Counted from the stretch's first letter, positions 33,634-42,506 are shown. The stretch is 64,000 bases of DNA from Phaeobacter gallaeciensis (GCF_001678945.1 NZ_CP015124.1:2952001-3016000); one strand, 5' to 3'. Notes: a model not told the origin generated them from the sequence alone. Translations and numbers: made by a program.

Positions 33634-33663
33634 TGATCCAGTCGCAGCGGCGCCACGTAACAC
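33634..33663 (+). promoter_or_regulatory. candidate RpoE autoregulatory promoter
   Basis: TGATCC (33634-33639), an 18-base spacer and TAACAC (33658-33663) match the ECF group RpoE/ChrR promoter pattern. Transcription would begin near 33670, which argues that translation starts at GTG 33761 and not at the ATG at 33668. Confidence 0.68.
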
Positions 33664-33760
33664 TGGCATGTTGGAACTTGATGCAGATCCCGCTCTTGAT
33701 GCGCCCGAGCTACCGGTTACGGTAGGTGAGGTGACCGCCGATGCGCGGGAAAGGAAACAA

Positions 33761-34318
33761 GTGGATACCAACAGCTTTTCTGAGCAGACCCTCTGGATGC
33801 TTGCGGTGCGGGACCAGCGGGACCGGGCCGCCTTTGGCTTGCTGTTCGACCACTTTGCGCCGCGGCTCAAAGGGGTGATCTGCCGCTCGGGCATTTCACA
33901 GGGTCAGGCCGAGGATATCGTGCAGGACGTGATGCTGACGGTCTGGCGCAAGGCACACCTGTTCGACCCGCAGCGGGCGCAGGTGTCGTCCTGGATTTAC
34001 CAAATCGCGCGAAATCGTCAGATCGATGTGATCCGAAAGGAACGTCGCCCCGTACCCGAAGAGCTGAAGCAACCCGAAGAGGTGCAGGAAGACGCGGCGC
34101 AGATCGTTGCCCTGGAGCAAGAGACGTCGCGCCTGAGGGAGGCCTTGAAGCGGCTGAAACCCGCACAACGCGAGATGGTGGAAAAGGCTTACCTCGGGGA
34201 GCTGAGCCATTCGGACATCCGCGCTGAAACGGGTCTGCCGCTTGGCACGATAAAATCCCGCATCCGGCTTGGACTGGAACGGTTGCGGCACGAATTGAAG
34301 GGAACTGAAACCTCATGA
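33761..34318 (+). CDS. rpoE: ECF sigma factor RpoE (ChrR-associated)
   Basis: The 185-residue ECF sigma factor directs transcription of the singlet-oxygen response. Region 2 is visible as FGLLFDHFAPRLKGVI, EDIVQDVMLTVWRKAH and SSWIYQIARNRQIDVIRK. Region 4 is EMVEKAYLGELSHSDIRAETGLPLGTIKSRIRLGLERLR (about 135-175). The frame extends to 33497, but GTG 33761 has AAAGGAAAC at the right distance, lies after the predicted promoter and gives the usual family length. It is coupled to chrR by an ATGA overlap. Confidence 0.92.
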   Translation: MDTNSFSEQTLWMLAVRDQRDRAAFGLLFDHFAPRLKGVICRSGISQGQAEDIVQDVMLTVWRKAHLFDPQRAQVSSWIYQIARNRQIDVIRKERRPVPEELKQPEEVQEDAAQIVALEQETSRLREALKRLKPAQREMVEKAYLGELSHSDIRAETGLPLGTIKSRIRLGLERLRHELKGTETS

Positions 34319-34965
34319 GCAGCATCACCCATCATATCCCTGATGAGCTGCTGATCGCCTATGCCTCGGGGAGCCTGGAACAGGCTTTCTCGCTGGTGCT
34401 GGCGGCGCATATCTCTATGTGCGACGAGTGCCGCGCCCGGCTGGGCGCGCATGAGGCGGTTGGCGGCGCCATGCTTGAAAATGCTTGCGGCACCGAAGCC
34501 GGAATGGCCGTGTCGGCGGATCTGAAGGCGCGGCTTCTGGATGCGCTGGACGATCCTGTTGAGCCCGCGCCCCCGGCCTATCACCGCTCCGGTGTGTTTC
34601 CCGGACCGGTGATGGAGGCGCTGGGCGGGCTGCCCCCGAAGTGGAAACCGCTCGGCATGGGCGTGCGCCAGTCGATCCTGTCCCATGGCAAGGGCGGCAG
34701 CGTGCGGCTGCTATATATCCCCTCGGGGCAGGCGGTGCCGGACCATGGTCACAACGGGCTGGAGCTGACGCTGGTGCTGCAGGGCGCGTTCCACGATGAA
34801 ACCGGACGTTTTGGCGTCGGCGATGTAGAGATTGCCGGCAGCGATCTGGAGCATACCCCGGTGGCCGAAGAGGGCGCAGCCTGTATCTGCCTGGCTGCCA
34901 CTGACGCGGCGCTGCGGTTCCGTTCCTTCATCCCGCGTCTGCTGCAACCGGTGTTCCGGATCTAG
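34315..34965 (+). CDS. chrR: anti-sigma factor ChrR (zinc, cupin)
   Basis: The 216-residue protein inhibits RpoE until singlet oxygen or organic hydroperoxide appears. The N-terminal anti-sigma domain has zinc ligands His6 or His7, His32, Cys36 and Cys39 (HISMCDECRARLG). The C-terminal cupin carries HGHNGLE near 142-148 and a further His in SDLEHTP near 182, the second zinc site in ChrR. Length and both metal sites match Rhodobacter ChrR. It is followed by a strong intrinsic terminator. Confidence 0.93.
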   Translation: MSSITHHIPDELLIAYASGSLEQAFSLVLAAHISMCDECRARLGAHEAVGGAMLENACGTEAGMAVSADLKARLLDALDDPVEPAPPAYHRSGVFPGPVMEALGGLPPKWKPLGMGVRQSILSHGKGGSVRLLYIPSGQAVPDHGHNGLELTLVLQGAFHDETGRFGVGDVEIAGSDLEHTPVAEEGAACICLAATDAALRFRSFIPRLLQPVFRI

Positions 34966-35010
34966 ACGGGCAGATCAGATATCTCCGCTCGGTTGGGCGG
35001 ATTGAGGCAA

Positions 35011-35036
35011 GGGCCGCGCATCGCGTGGCCCTTTTT
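35011..35036 (+). terminator. intrinsic terminator after chrR
   Basis: GGGCCGCGC-ATC-GCGTGGCCC forms a nine-pair stem with one G-U pair (35011-35031), followed directly by five T residues. It ends the rpoE-chrR transcript. Confidence 0.82.
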
Positions 35037-35110
35037 GCGTGTACCAGTCAGGGCGACGCATATTGTTGTGAAGGTACACCTCTGGACTTTGATTTTGATA
35101 TTTCATATAT

Positions 35111-35139
35111 CACTATACCTATATGGAATTCCCATAGTG
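35111..35139. promoter_or_regulatory. candidate operator for XRE-SulP pair
   Basis: CACTAT (35111-35116) and ATAGTG (35134-35139) form an inverted repeat with a 17-base spacer in an AT-rich promoter-like stretch just before the XRE gene. It may be an autoregulatory site. Confidence 0.35.
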
Positions 35140-35157
35140 TAATTTCAGGTATGCTTC

Positions 35158-35418
35158 ATGATTACCGGCCCCCAGATGCGCGCGGCGCGTGCCCTTCTTG
35201 GTATTGATCAGAAAACCCTCGCGGAACGCGCCGGGCTTTCGGTGCCGACGATCCAGCGCATGGAGGCCAGCGCCGGCAACGTCCGGGGCGTGGTCGACAG
35301 CCTGACCAAGGTGGTCACTGCGCTGGAACAGTCGGGTATCGAGCTGATCGCCGAAGGCGTGCCCAGCACGGCGGGCGGGCGCGGTGTGCGCCTGAAATCT
35401 CCACCCCAGACCCCTTAA
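35158..35418 (+). CDS. small XRE-type helix-turn-helix protein
   Basis: The 86-residue protein is mostly a Cro/CI-like HTH: MRAARALLGIDQKTLAERAGLSVPTIQRME covers helices 1-4 (about 7-36). Short HTH proteins of this kind precede SulP transporter genes in Roseobacter-group genomes, which suggests control of the downstream sulP gene 75 bases on. No toxin partner is visible. The ATG at 35158 is taken as start. Confidence 0.82.
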   Translation: MITGPQMRAARALLGIDQKTLAERAGLSVPTIQRMEASAGNVRGVVDSLTKVVTALEQSGIELIAEGVPSTAGGRGVRLKSPPQTP

Positions 35419-35493
35419 GATCCAAATCCGCGACGGCGACCGCCGACGTTATGCCGACGATCCCGCCGCACACCAACCAAAGGTGCGGCCCAG

Positions 35494-37215
35494 ATGAAAG
35501 ACCAGACCAGCAGTGCGCATGAAGCGCCAAGCTTTGCAGAGCTGTTTACCCCGAAACTGATTACCGTGTTGCGCGAAGGCTACGGTCTGGCGCGGCTGCG
35601 CGGCGATACCATTGCCGGGCTGACGGTCGCCATCGTGGCGCTGCCCCTGTCGATGGCCATCGCCATCGCCTCGGGGGCGACCCCGGCGCAGGGTCTTTAT
35701 ACGGCGATTGTCGGCGGATTTCTGGTCTCGCTGCTCGGAGGGTCGCGGTTCCAGATCGGCGGCCCGGCGGGTGCCTTTATCGTTCTGGTCGCCGCAACGG
35801 TGGCGCAGCACGGGATCGAAGGGTTGGTGCTGGCGACCTTCCTGTCGGGGCTGATGCTGCTGGCGGTGGGGTTCCTGCGGCTGGGCACCTTTATCAAGTT
35901 CATTCCCTTTCCGGTCACCGTGGGCTTCACGGCGGGGATCGCGGTGATCATCTTTGCCAGCCAGATCAAAGAGCTGTTCGGGCTGTCCCTGCCTCATGAA
36001 CCGGGAGAGCTGCTGGAAAAACTCCCGGCGCTTTGGGAGGTGAGGGGCAGCATCACCCCGGCGGCGCTGGGCCTGTCGATTGTAACCGTTGCGGTGATCC
36101 TTGGCCTCAAACGCTGGCGCCCGCATTGGCCCGGCATGCTGATCGCAGTGGCGCTGGCGGCGACGGCCACGGCATTTCTGGCACTGCCGGTGCAGACCAT
36201 CGGCACCAAATTCGGCGGCATTCCCGCCTCGTTGCCTGCGCCGCGCCTGCCGGATCTATCGCTGGATCACATTCTGGCGGTGCTGCCCTCTGCGGTGTCC
36301 TTTACCCTGCTGGGGGCCATTGAATCGCTGCTGTCGGCAGTTGTGGCCGATGGCATGACCGGGCGCCGTCACCGCTCTAATTGCGAGTTGGTGGCGCAAG
36401 GGGCGGCAAATATAGGTTCCTCCCTGTTCGGTGGCTTCTGCGTGACGGGCACCATTGCCCGCACTGCGACCAACGTGCGCGCCGGGGCGCATGGTCCCAT
36501 CGCGGGGATGTTGCACGCGGTCTTCCTGCTGCTGTTCATGCTGATCGCGGCGCCGCTGGCCTCCTACATTCCGCTGGCGGGGCTGGCCGGGGTGTTGGCC
36601 GTGGTGGCGTGGAACATGATCGAACGGCCTGCGATCGCTATCCTGCTGCGCTCGGGCTGGGGTGAGGCGACGGTTCTGGCCGCGACCTTCTTCCTGACCA
36701 TTTTCCGCGATCTGACCGAGGCCATCGTTGTCGGTCTTGCCTTGGGATCGGTGCTGTTCATCCAGCGGATGAGCCGGGCAACGGCGGTGTCGCGGCATAC
36801 GCCACTGGTCGGGCGGGACGAGGCCGATAGCGCCGATGGGCGCGGCGAATACCACGAAGAGCAGGCGGCGAACCCGGATGTCGTGGTCTACCGCATCACC
36901 GGGGCACTGTTCTTTGGTGCCACCGCCTCGATCGGGTCGGTGCTGGACCGCATTCAGGATAGCCACAAGGCGCTGATCGTTGATTTCTCGGCGGTGCCGT
37001 TTCTGGATTCAACCGGCGCCAATATGATCGAAGGTCTGGCGCATAAGGCCCAAAAGCAAGGCGTCGCCCTGTGGCTGACAGGGGCGGGGCTGGATATCCG
37101 GCGCGTCTTTGCCACCCATGGGCTGAGCCACCCGCTGATCCATGACGCGGTCAGCGTGGAGGCGGCGCTGGCCACGATCACAGGCGCCGCCGACGAGGCC
37201 CGCAAGGCCGGGTGA
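35494..37215 (+). CDS. SulP family inorganic anion transporter with STAS domain
   Basis: The 573-residue SLC26/SulP protein has about 12-14 membrane helices and a C-terminal STAS domain. The first membrane segments hold the family pattern LPLSMAIAIASGATPAQGLYTAI (about 50-72). The transport core has GGPAGAFIVLVAATV and GFTAGIAVIIF. The STAS domain (about 465-560) includes VPFLDSTGANMIEG. Substrates in the family are sulfate, bicarbonate or dicarboxylates; none can be chosen here because no carbonic anhydrase or sulfur gene is adjacent. Confidence 0.9.
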   Translation: MKDQTSSAHEAPSFAELFTPKLITVLREGYGLARLRGDTIAGLTVAIVALPLSMAIAIASGATPAQGLYTAIVGGFLVSLLGGSRFQIGGPAGAFIVLVAATVAQHGIEGLVLATFLSGLMLLAVGFLRLGTFIKFIPFPVTVGFTAGIAVIIFASQIKELFGLSLPHEPGELLEKLPALWEVRGSITPAALGLSIVTVAVILGLKRWRPHWPGMLIAVALAATATAFLALPVQTIGTKFGGIPASLPAPRLPDLSLDHILAVLPSAVSFTLLGAIESLLSAVVADGMTGRRHRSNCELVAQGAANIGSSLFGGFCVTGTIARTATNVRAGAHGPIAGMLHAVFLLLFMLIAAPLASYIPLAGLAGVLAVVAWNMIERPAIAILLRSGWGEATVLAATFFLTIFRDLTEAIVVGLALGSVLFIQRMSRATAVSRHTPLVGRDEADSADGRGEYHEEQAANPDVVVYRITGALFFGATASIGSVLDRIQDSHKALIVDFSAVPFLDSTGANMIEGLAHKAQKQGVALWLTGAGLDIRRVFATHGLSHPLIHDAVSVEAALATITGAADEARKAG

Positions 37216-37235
37216 TCTGCGGTTTATATGGCACG

Positions 37236-37261
37236 AAAAAGGGGCCGCTGCGTGCGGCCCC
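37236..37261 (-). terminator. intrinsic terminator of gap (and of sulP region)
   Basis: The stem GGGGCCGC/GCGGCCCC (37241-37261) with a TGCGT loop is followed on the minus strand by TTTTT (37240-37236). It lies 61 bases after the GAPDH stop and probably ends that transcript. From the plus strand it lacks a T-run but may slow sulP read-through. Confidence 0.78.
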
Positions 37262-37321
37262 CGTGCAATCCCACCCGCCATGATCTGCCGCGTGGGTCAG
37301 TGATTGCTTGGTCTTATGCGC

Positions 37322-38350
37322 TCAGCTGGCGAGCGCCATCTCTTCTGGCTTCATCAGGCGGCCCATGTGGCGGCCGGTGTCCAGCATGCGGTTAGAAAAG
37401 CCCCATTCGTTGTCATACCAGCTGACCACCCGCACCAGCCCTTCGCTGGTGACAGCGGTCTGCGCAGCGGCAAAACAGGAGGAATGCGGGTCGTGGTTGA
37501 AATCGACCGAGACCATCGGATCTTCTTCATAGGCCAGAATGCCTGACAGCCCGTTCTCCGAGGCTGCGCGCACGGCGTCATTCACCTCTTCGACCGTGGC
37601 GGCGCGTTCGGGCACAAAGCTGAGATCGACAACCGAGACATTCGGTGTCGGCACCCGGATGGCGGAGCCTTCCAGCCGTCCTTTCAGATGCGGCAGCACC
37701 TCGGCGATGGCGCGGGCGGCGCCGGTGGAGGTCGGGATCATCGACAGGGCTGCGGCGCGGGCGCGATAGGGGTCCTTGTGCGGGCTGTCGTGGGTCGGCT
37801 GGTCGCCGGTATAGGCGTGAATGGTGGTCATGTAGCCAGTCTTGATGCCAAAGGCCTGATCCAGCACCTGCGCCACCGGCGCCAGGCAGTTGGTGGTGCA
37901 GGAGGCGTTGGAGACCACCAGATCGTCCGCGGTCAGATCCATGTGGTTGACGCCATAGACCACGGTGCGGTCGACCTCTTTGCCGGGGGCGGAGATCAGG
38001 ACGCGCTTCGAACCATTGCCCAAATGCGCGGCCGCCGCATCGCGGCTGGTGAACAGGCCGGTGCATTCATAGGCGATGTCGACGCCTTCCCAAGGCAGAT
38101 CCGCCGGGTTGCGCTCGGCGCTGAGCCGGATGGTGTGGCGACCCACCCGCAGGGTCCCGTCCGCGAGAGAGGCAGGTGCGCGCAGGCGACCATGCACGGA
38201 ATCGTATTTCAGCAGATGCAGCAGGGTTTCGGCGGGTGCCAGATCGTTGATCGCCACCACGTCGATGTCGGTGTCGCCGCGTTCCAGCAGGGCGCGCAGG
38301 ACGCCACGGCCGATGCGGCCAAATCCGTTGATTGCGATCTTGAGGGTCAT
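37322..38350 (-). CDS. gap: glyceraldehyde-3-phosphate dehydrogenase, type I
   Basis: The 342-residue phosphorylating GAPDH has GFGRIGRG at 9-16, Asp36 (NAD preference), the active-site SNASCTTNC with Cys151, His178 in TTIHAYTGDQ, and the C-terminal WYDNEWGFSNRM. ATG 38350 gives the conserved start; the longer upstream frame is rejected. It is divergent from a LacI-family gene with palindromic sites between, so it may be sugar- or gluconate-regulated rather than the constitutive glycolytic copy. Confidence 0.94.
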   Translation of the reverse strand: MTLKIAINGFGRIGRGVLRALLERGDTDIDVVAINDLAPAETLLHLLKYDSVHGRLRAPASLADGTLRVGRHTIRLSAERNPADLPWEGVDIAYECTGLFTSRDAAAAHLGNGSKRVLISAPGKEVDRTVVYGVNHMDLTADDLVVSNASCTTNCLAPVAQVLDQAFGIKTGYMTTIHAYTGDQPTHDSPHKDPYRARAAALSMIPTSTGAARAIAEVLPHLKGRLEGSAIRVPTPNVSVVDLSFVPERAATVEEVNDAVRAASENGLSGILAYEEDPMVSVDFNHDPHSSCFAAAQTAVTSEGLVRVVSWYDNEWGFSNRMLDTGRHMGRLMKPEEMALAS

Positions 38351-38399
38351 GGCATCTGTCTCCGTGCAGTGGGCGTGTTTGGAATCGCCCCTTGGTTGC

Positions 38400-38449
38400 G
38401 GTATCGATAGCGGTGGCGCTAACATTTGTGTATTCGTTATCGATAACGA
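38400..38449. promoter_or_regulatory. LacI-type operators between gap and lacI-family gene
   Basis: A perfect 16-bp palindrome TCGTTATCGATAACGA lies at 38434-38449. A second, imperfect site with GTATCGATAG (38401-38410) and GGCGCTAACA (38415-38424) lies upstream. The half-site GTTA(T/G)CG fits GntR/IdnR-like members of the LacI family. Confidence 0.68.
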
Positions 38450-38537
38450 TCAAGTAAATCAACCCTGCCTGAAAACATCGGCCAATCCCGGCCCGCTGCC
38501 TCTTGCGGCTGGGCGCGAAGTGCTGGACCATGCGCGC

Positions 38538-39542
38538 ATGACAAAGAAGCTGCTGCTCAAGGACGTCGCCCGTCTGGCCGGGGTCAGTGAAATGACCGCC
38601 TCTCGCGCGTTGCGCGGGACCACGGATGTGTCCAAGGCAACCCGCGCGCGGGTCGAGGAAATCGCCCGTGCCCACGGCTATGTGCCCAATCGCATCGCCG
38701 GATCGTTGTCCTCGCAATCGGTCAATCTGGTTGCGGTGGTGGTGCCGTCGCTGAACAGTTTTGTCTTTCCAGAGGTGCTGTCGGGGATTTCCCACGTGCT
38801 GAAGGAAACGCAGTTGAAACCGGTGGTTGGCGTATCGGGCTATGAGCTCGATGAAGAAGAGGCCGTGATTCGCGAAATGCTGAGCTGGCGTCCCTCGGGG
38901 CTGATCGTGGCGGGGCTGGAGCACACTGAGGCCACCCGGCGCATGCTCGAGCAGGCGGATTGCCCGGTGGTGGAGGTGATGGATGTGGATGGCACCCCGG
39001 TGCGCCACTGCGTCGGCATTTCCCATCTGCAGGCGGGACGCGACATGGCGGCGCAGATCCTGTCGCAGGGTTATCGGCAGATCGGCTTTATCGGCACGAA
39101 GATGCCGCAGGATTTCCGCGCCCGTAAACGTTTTGACGGCTTTGTCGAAGGATTGGCAGAGCAGGGTGTCACGCTGATGGACCGGGAACATTATGCCGGA
39201 GAAAGCTCGATCCAGACCGGGCGTCAGCTGACCGCGCAGATGCTGGAGCGCACGCCGGAACTGGAGTGCATCTATTATTCCAGCGACGTGATGAGCGTCG
39301 GCGGTCTGATGCATTGCCAGGCCGAGGGGCTTTCGGTGCCCGGCGACGTGGCGCTGGCGGGGTTCAATAACCTGCAGATCCTGCAAGGACTTCCGCAGGA
39401 ACTGGCCACCACTGATGCCTGCCGCCGCGAGATCGGCGAACGCGCCGCGCGCATCGTGCTTGAGACGCGGGAGGCGGATCAGCCAACGCCGCCCGTTTGC
39501 GTGCAGTTGAGCCCGACCATCAGCCTGGGGCGGTCGCTCTAG
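38538..39542 (+). CDS. LacI family transcriptional regulator
   Basis: The 334-residue repressor has the N-terminal LacI HTH and hinge helix (LLKDVARLAGVSEMTASRAL, residues about 5-24; NRIAGSLSS hinge near 54). A periplasmic-binding-protein-like sensor domain follows from about 62. Similar proteins control gluconate or hexonate use, and the GTTATCGATAAC-like operator upstream supports that branch. ATG 38538 puts the HTH at the usual distance. It probably regulates itself and gap. Confidence 0.9.
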   Translation: MTKKLLLKDVARLAGVSEMTASRALRGTTDVSKATRARVEEIARAHGYVPNRIAGSLSSQSVNLVAVVVPSLNSFVFPEVLSGISHVLKETQLKPVVGVSGYELDEEEAVIREMLSWRPSGLIVAGLEHTEATRRMLEQADCPVVEVMDVDGTPVRHCVGISHLQAGRDMAAQILSQGYRQIGFIGTKMPQDFRARKRFDGFVEGLAEQGVTLMDREHYAGESSIQTGRQLTAQMLERTPELECIYYSSDVMSVGGLMHCQAEGLSVPGDVALAGFNNLQILQGLPQELATTDACRREIGERAARIVLETREADQPTPPVCVQLSPTISLGRSL

Positions 39543-39551
39543 CTCTGCCTA

Positions 39552-40211
39552 TCAGCCTTGGGACTGGCCGGGGTTCGCTGTCAGGATCGCCTCCATTCCG
39601 GCGGTGCAAAAGGCGATCAGCTGGTCGACCTGCGCTTCGGCGGCGCCGGGGCTCAGAGCCTCGATCCGCCAGCCGGTGTTGAGAAAGGCGAGCATCGCAG
39701 CCACGGAATAAACCTGACCGGTGGCGGCGGCCTGACGTTCAGCCTGCGGATAAAGCGCCAGAATCTCCTCGATAAACCGGTTGGCTGTGGGGTCGAAACA
39801 CTGCGCCGCCAGCGGCCGCCAGCGCGGATCAGCGGACACATGCGCCACCAGGCGGCCATAGTGCTGCCAATGGGGGCCGCCGGTGCGTGCCAGCGTCACA
39901 TAGGCCCGCATGAAGACATCCAGGAGCCCCCGCAGCGACAGGGCACCCTCGGCCCTGAGGCGCTCCAGCCCTGCCAGACGCACGTCGGCCAGTTCATCGG
40001 CACGGCGGGTGACGGTCTGGTGAAACAGCTCTTCCTTGCCGCCACCGTGATGGTGCACCAGCCCGACCTGTACCCCGGCCAGCGCTGCGATATCGCGCAG
40101 CGAAGCGCCTTCGAATCCGCGCTCAGCAAAAAGCGCTTCGGCGGCGTCCAGGATCCGCGCCTTGGTCTGCAGTGACCGCGCCGAAGGGGCGCGTTTGCGT
40201 TGTTTTTCCAC
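39552..40211 (-). CDS. TetR family transcriptional regulator
   Basis: The 219-residue regulator has an N-terminal TetR domain (ARILDAAEALFAERGFEGASLRDIAALAGVQVGLVHHH, positions about 18-55) and a C-terminal domain with the TetR_C-like region PHWQHYGRLVAHVSADPRW. It is divergent from the monooxygenase-BASS cassette, and the TTGAAC-N4-GTTCAA site between them is its likely operator. Confidence 0.88.
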   Translation of the reverse strand: MEKQRKRAPSARSLQTKARILDAAEALFAERGFEGASLRDIAALAGVQVGLVHHHGGGKEELFHQTVTRRADELADVRLAGLERLRAEGALSLRGLLDVFMRAYVTLARTGGPHWQHYGRLVAHVSADPRWRPLAAQCFDPTANRFIEEILALYPQAERQAAATGQVYSVAAMLAFLNTGWRIEALSPGAAEAQVDQLIAFCTAGMEAILTANPGQSQG

Positions 40212-40247
40212 GAAAAACTCCCGTTGGTGAAAATATCTTGCCTTATT

Positions 40248-40263
40248 TTGAACGTTTGTTCAA
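40248..40263. promoter_or_regulatory. TetR operator
   Basis: TTGAAC (40248-40253) and GTTCAA (40258-40263) form a perfect inverted repeat with a four-base centre, in the divergent spacer 28 bases before the flavin monooxygenase start. Confidence 0.65.
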
Positions 40264-40290
40264 TCTAAAGTCGGAGGACAGGGAGGAATT

Positions 40291-41607
40291 ATGACGGAAA
40301 CGCGCGGGCGCTATGCCCTCATCGGCGCCGGGCCGATGGGGCTGGCCATGGCCAAGGTATTGGTCGAACAAGGCATTCCCTTTCAGGGGTTTGAATTGCA
40401 TTCGGATGTGGGCGGTTTGTGGGACATCGAGGGGCCGAACTCCACGATGTACGAAAGCGCCCATTTGATCTCATCCAAGCGGATGACGGAATTTGCGGAT
40501 TTCCCGATGAAGGACGAGGTGGCCGAATACCCCTCGCATCGGGAGCTGAAAAACTATTTCCACGATTTCGCGGATCATTTCGGCCTGCGGGAGCGGTATC
40601 ACTTCAACGCCGAGGTCCTGAAGACCGAACCATTGGGCGGTCCGGGCGAGGGCTGGCGCGTCACCTGGCGCGATCCGGAGGGCGAGCACAGCGCCGAATT
40701 TGCCGGTGTGCTGATCGCCAATGGCACCCTGTCAGAGCCGAACATGCCGACATTCCCAGGCGACTTCACGGGCGAGCTGATCCATTCCAGCCAATACCGC
40801 AAGGCCGAGCAGTTCGGCGGCAAGCGCGTGCTGGTGGTGGGCGCGGGCAATTCGGGCTGCGACATCGCGGTGGATGCGATCCACCATGGCAACAGCTGCG
40901 ATCTGTCGATGCGGCGCGGCTACTACTTCGTACCCAAATACGTCTTTGGCAAACCGGCAGACACCATGGGCGGGCTGATCCAGCTGCCGATGTGGCTGAA
41001 GCGGCGCATCGATGGTCTGATCCTGAAATGGTTTGTGGGCGATCCGCAAAAGTATGGCTTCCCGAAACCCGATTACCAACTTTACGAAAGCCATCCCGTG
41101 GTGAATTCGCTGGTGCTCTATCACGCGGGCCACGGCGATCTAAAGATCCGCCCCGATATTGACCGGATAGACGGCAAGGTGGTGTATTTCACCGATGGCA
41201 GCAGCAGCGAGTATGACATGATCCTCGCTGCGACGGGCTACAAGCTGCACTATCCCTTTATCGATAAGGAGTTGCTGAACTGGCAGGGCGATGCACCGCA
41301 TCTGTATCTCAACGCGATGCACCCTGCGCGCGACGATTTGTTCGTTCTCGGCATGGTCGAGGCCAGCGGCCTTGGCTGGCAGGGACGGCACGAGCAGGCC
41401 GAGATGGTCGCGCGCTATATCAAGGGGCTTGAGACCGGCAATGCCGGGGCCAAGGCCCTGAAGGCGGAAAAGGCCGCGGGATTTGAACGCGCAACCGGCG
41501 GTATGGCCTATCTGAAACTGGCGCGGATGGCCTACTACGTGGACAAGGCGACCTATCGCAAGGCGGTCACGGGCTGGATCAAGCGGCTCTCCGGGGCGGG
41601 CGCATGA
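40291..41607 (+). CDS. flavin-containing monooxygenase (FMO/BVMO-like)
   Basis: The 438-residue enzyme has an FAD motif GAGPMG at 12-17, GGLWDIE for flavin contact near 36, an FMO-type fingerprint FTGELIHSSQYRK near 160 (in place of FxGxxxHxxxW), an NADPH motif GAGNSG near 185 and the ATGY motif near 315. It should insert one oxygen atom into a carbonyl, sulfur or nitrogen compound. It is first in a tightly overlapping four-gene operon (FMO, BASS transporter, epimerase-like SDR, SDR) opposite a TetR gene. Confidence 0.88.
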   Translation: MTETRGRYALIGAGPMGLAMAKVLVEQGIPFQGFELHSDVGGLWDIEGPNSTMYESAHLISSKRMTEFADFPMKDEVAEYPSHRELKNYFHDFADHFGLRERYHFNAEVLKTEPLGGPGEGWRVTWRDPEGEHSAEFAGVLIANGTLSEPNMPTFPGDFTGELIHSSQYRKAEQFGGKRVLVVGAGNSGCDIAVDAIHHGNSCDLSMRRGYYFVPKYVFGKPADTMGGLIQLPMWLKRRIDGLILKWFVGDPQKYGFPKPDYQLYESHPVVNSLVLYHAGHGDLKIRPDIDRIDGKVVYFTDGSSSEYDMILAATGYKLHYPFIDKELLNWQGDAPHLYLNAMHPARDDLFVLGMVEASGLGWQGRHEQAEMVARYIKGLETGNAGAKALKAEKAAGFERATGGMAYLKLARMAYYVDKATYRKAVTGWIKRLSGAGA

Positions 41608-42506
41608 GCGGGATTGATGAGATCACGCTGAATTTCAGCCCCGCCTCTCTGACGCTTCTGAATGGGATCCTCGCGGTGGTGATGTTCTCCATCGCCATCG
41701 ATCTGAAGCCTTCTGATTTTCACCAGTTACGCCGCGCGCCCAAACCGCTGATCGTCGGGCTGCTATCGCAGTTCATCGTGCTGCCGGTGCTGACCTTTGC
41801 GCTGGTCTGGCTGACCGCGCCGCGTCCCTCGATTGCGCTGGGGCTCATTCTGGTGGCGGCCTGCCCGGGCGGTAATATCTCCAACTTCATCACCCATCGC
41901 GCGGGCGGCAATTCCGCCCTGTCTGTGTCGATGACGGGGTTTGCCACCGTGGGGGCGATCCTGTTGACACCGGTCAATATCGGACTCTGGGGTGGGCTTT
42001 ACCCTCCAACGCGGGCGATCCTGCAGCAGACCGAGATCGACCCGGTGCAGATCGCCATCACCGTCGGTCTGATGCTGATCCTGCCCCTTGTGTTGGGGGT
42101 GCAGCTCAATATGCGGGCGCCCGATCTGACGGCACGCATCCGGCGGCCCCTGCAATGGCTGTCGATGGGGATCTTCGTTGCTTTTATCGTGCTGGCGCTG
42201 GCGGCCAACTGGGGCTTCTTCCTGCAATTCGCAGGCGCGGTCGCCGGGCTGGTGATCCTGCACAATACGGTGGCGCTTGGCGGGGGCTGGATCACCGCGA
42301 CGCTGGCGCGGCTGTCGCCTTATGACCGGCGCGCGGTGACGATAGAGACCGGCATCCAGAACTCGGGCCTGGGTCTGGTGCTGATCTTTGCCTTCTTCGG
42401 GGGCTTGGGCGGCATGGCCGTCGCGGCAGCCTTCTGGGGGATCTGGCATGCCATATCGGGGTTAGCACTGGCCGCTCTGATGTCCCGGACGGAGGCAGCG
42501 CGATGA
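41604..42506 (+). CDS. bile acid:sodium symporter (BASS) family transporter
   Basis: The 300-residue protein has about nine hydrophobic segments. The BASS signature AACPGGNISNFITHRAGGN (near 88-106) marks the sodium-binding crossover region. Bacterial BASS proteins move bile acids, pantoate, keto acids or other organic anions. Its start overlaps the FMO stop by four bases and its end overlaps the next gene by four, so the substrate is presumably handled by these enzymes. Confidence 0.88.
   Translation: MSGIDEITLNFSPASLTLLNGILAVVMFSIAIDLKPSDFHQLRRAPKPLIVGLLSQFIVLPVLTFALVWLTAPRPSIALGLILVAACPGGNISNFITHRAGGNSALSVSMTGFATVGAILLTPVNIGLWGGLYPPTRAILQQTEIDPVQIAITVGLMLILPLVLGVQLNMRAPDLTARIRRPLQWLSMGIFVAFIVLALAANWGFFLQFAGAVAGLVILHNTVALGGGWITATLARLSPYDRRAVTIETGIQNSGLGLVLIFAFFGGLGGMAVAAAFWGIWHAISGLALAALMSRTEAAR

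Noticed and set aside
33668-33760. ATG at 33668 as rpoE start
   Set aside because: It lies at or before the predicted transcript start and has no good ribosome site; GTG 33761 has one and gives the normal length.
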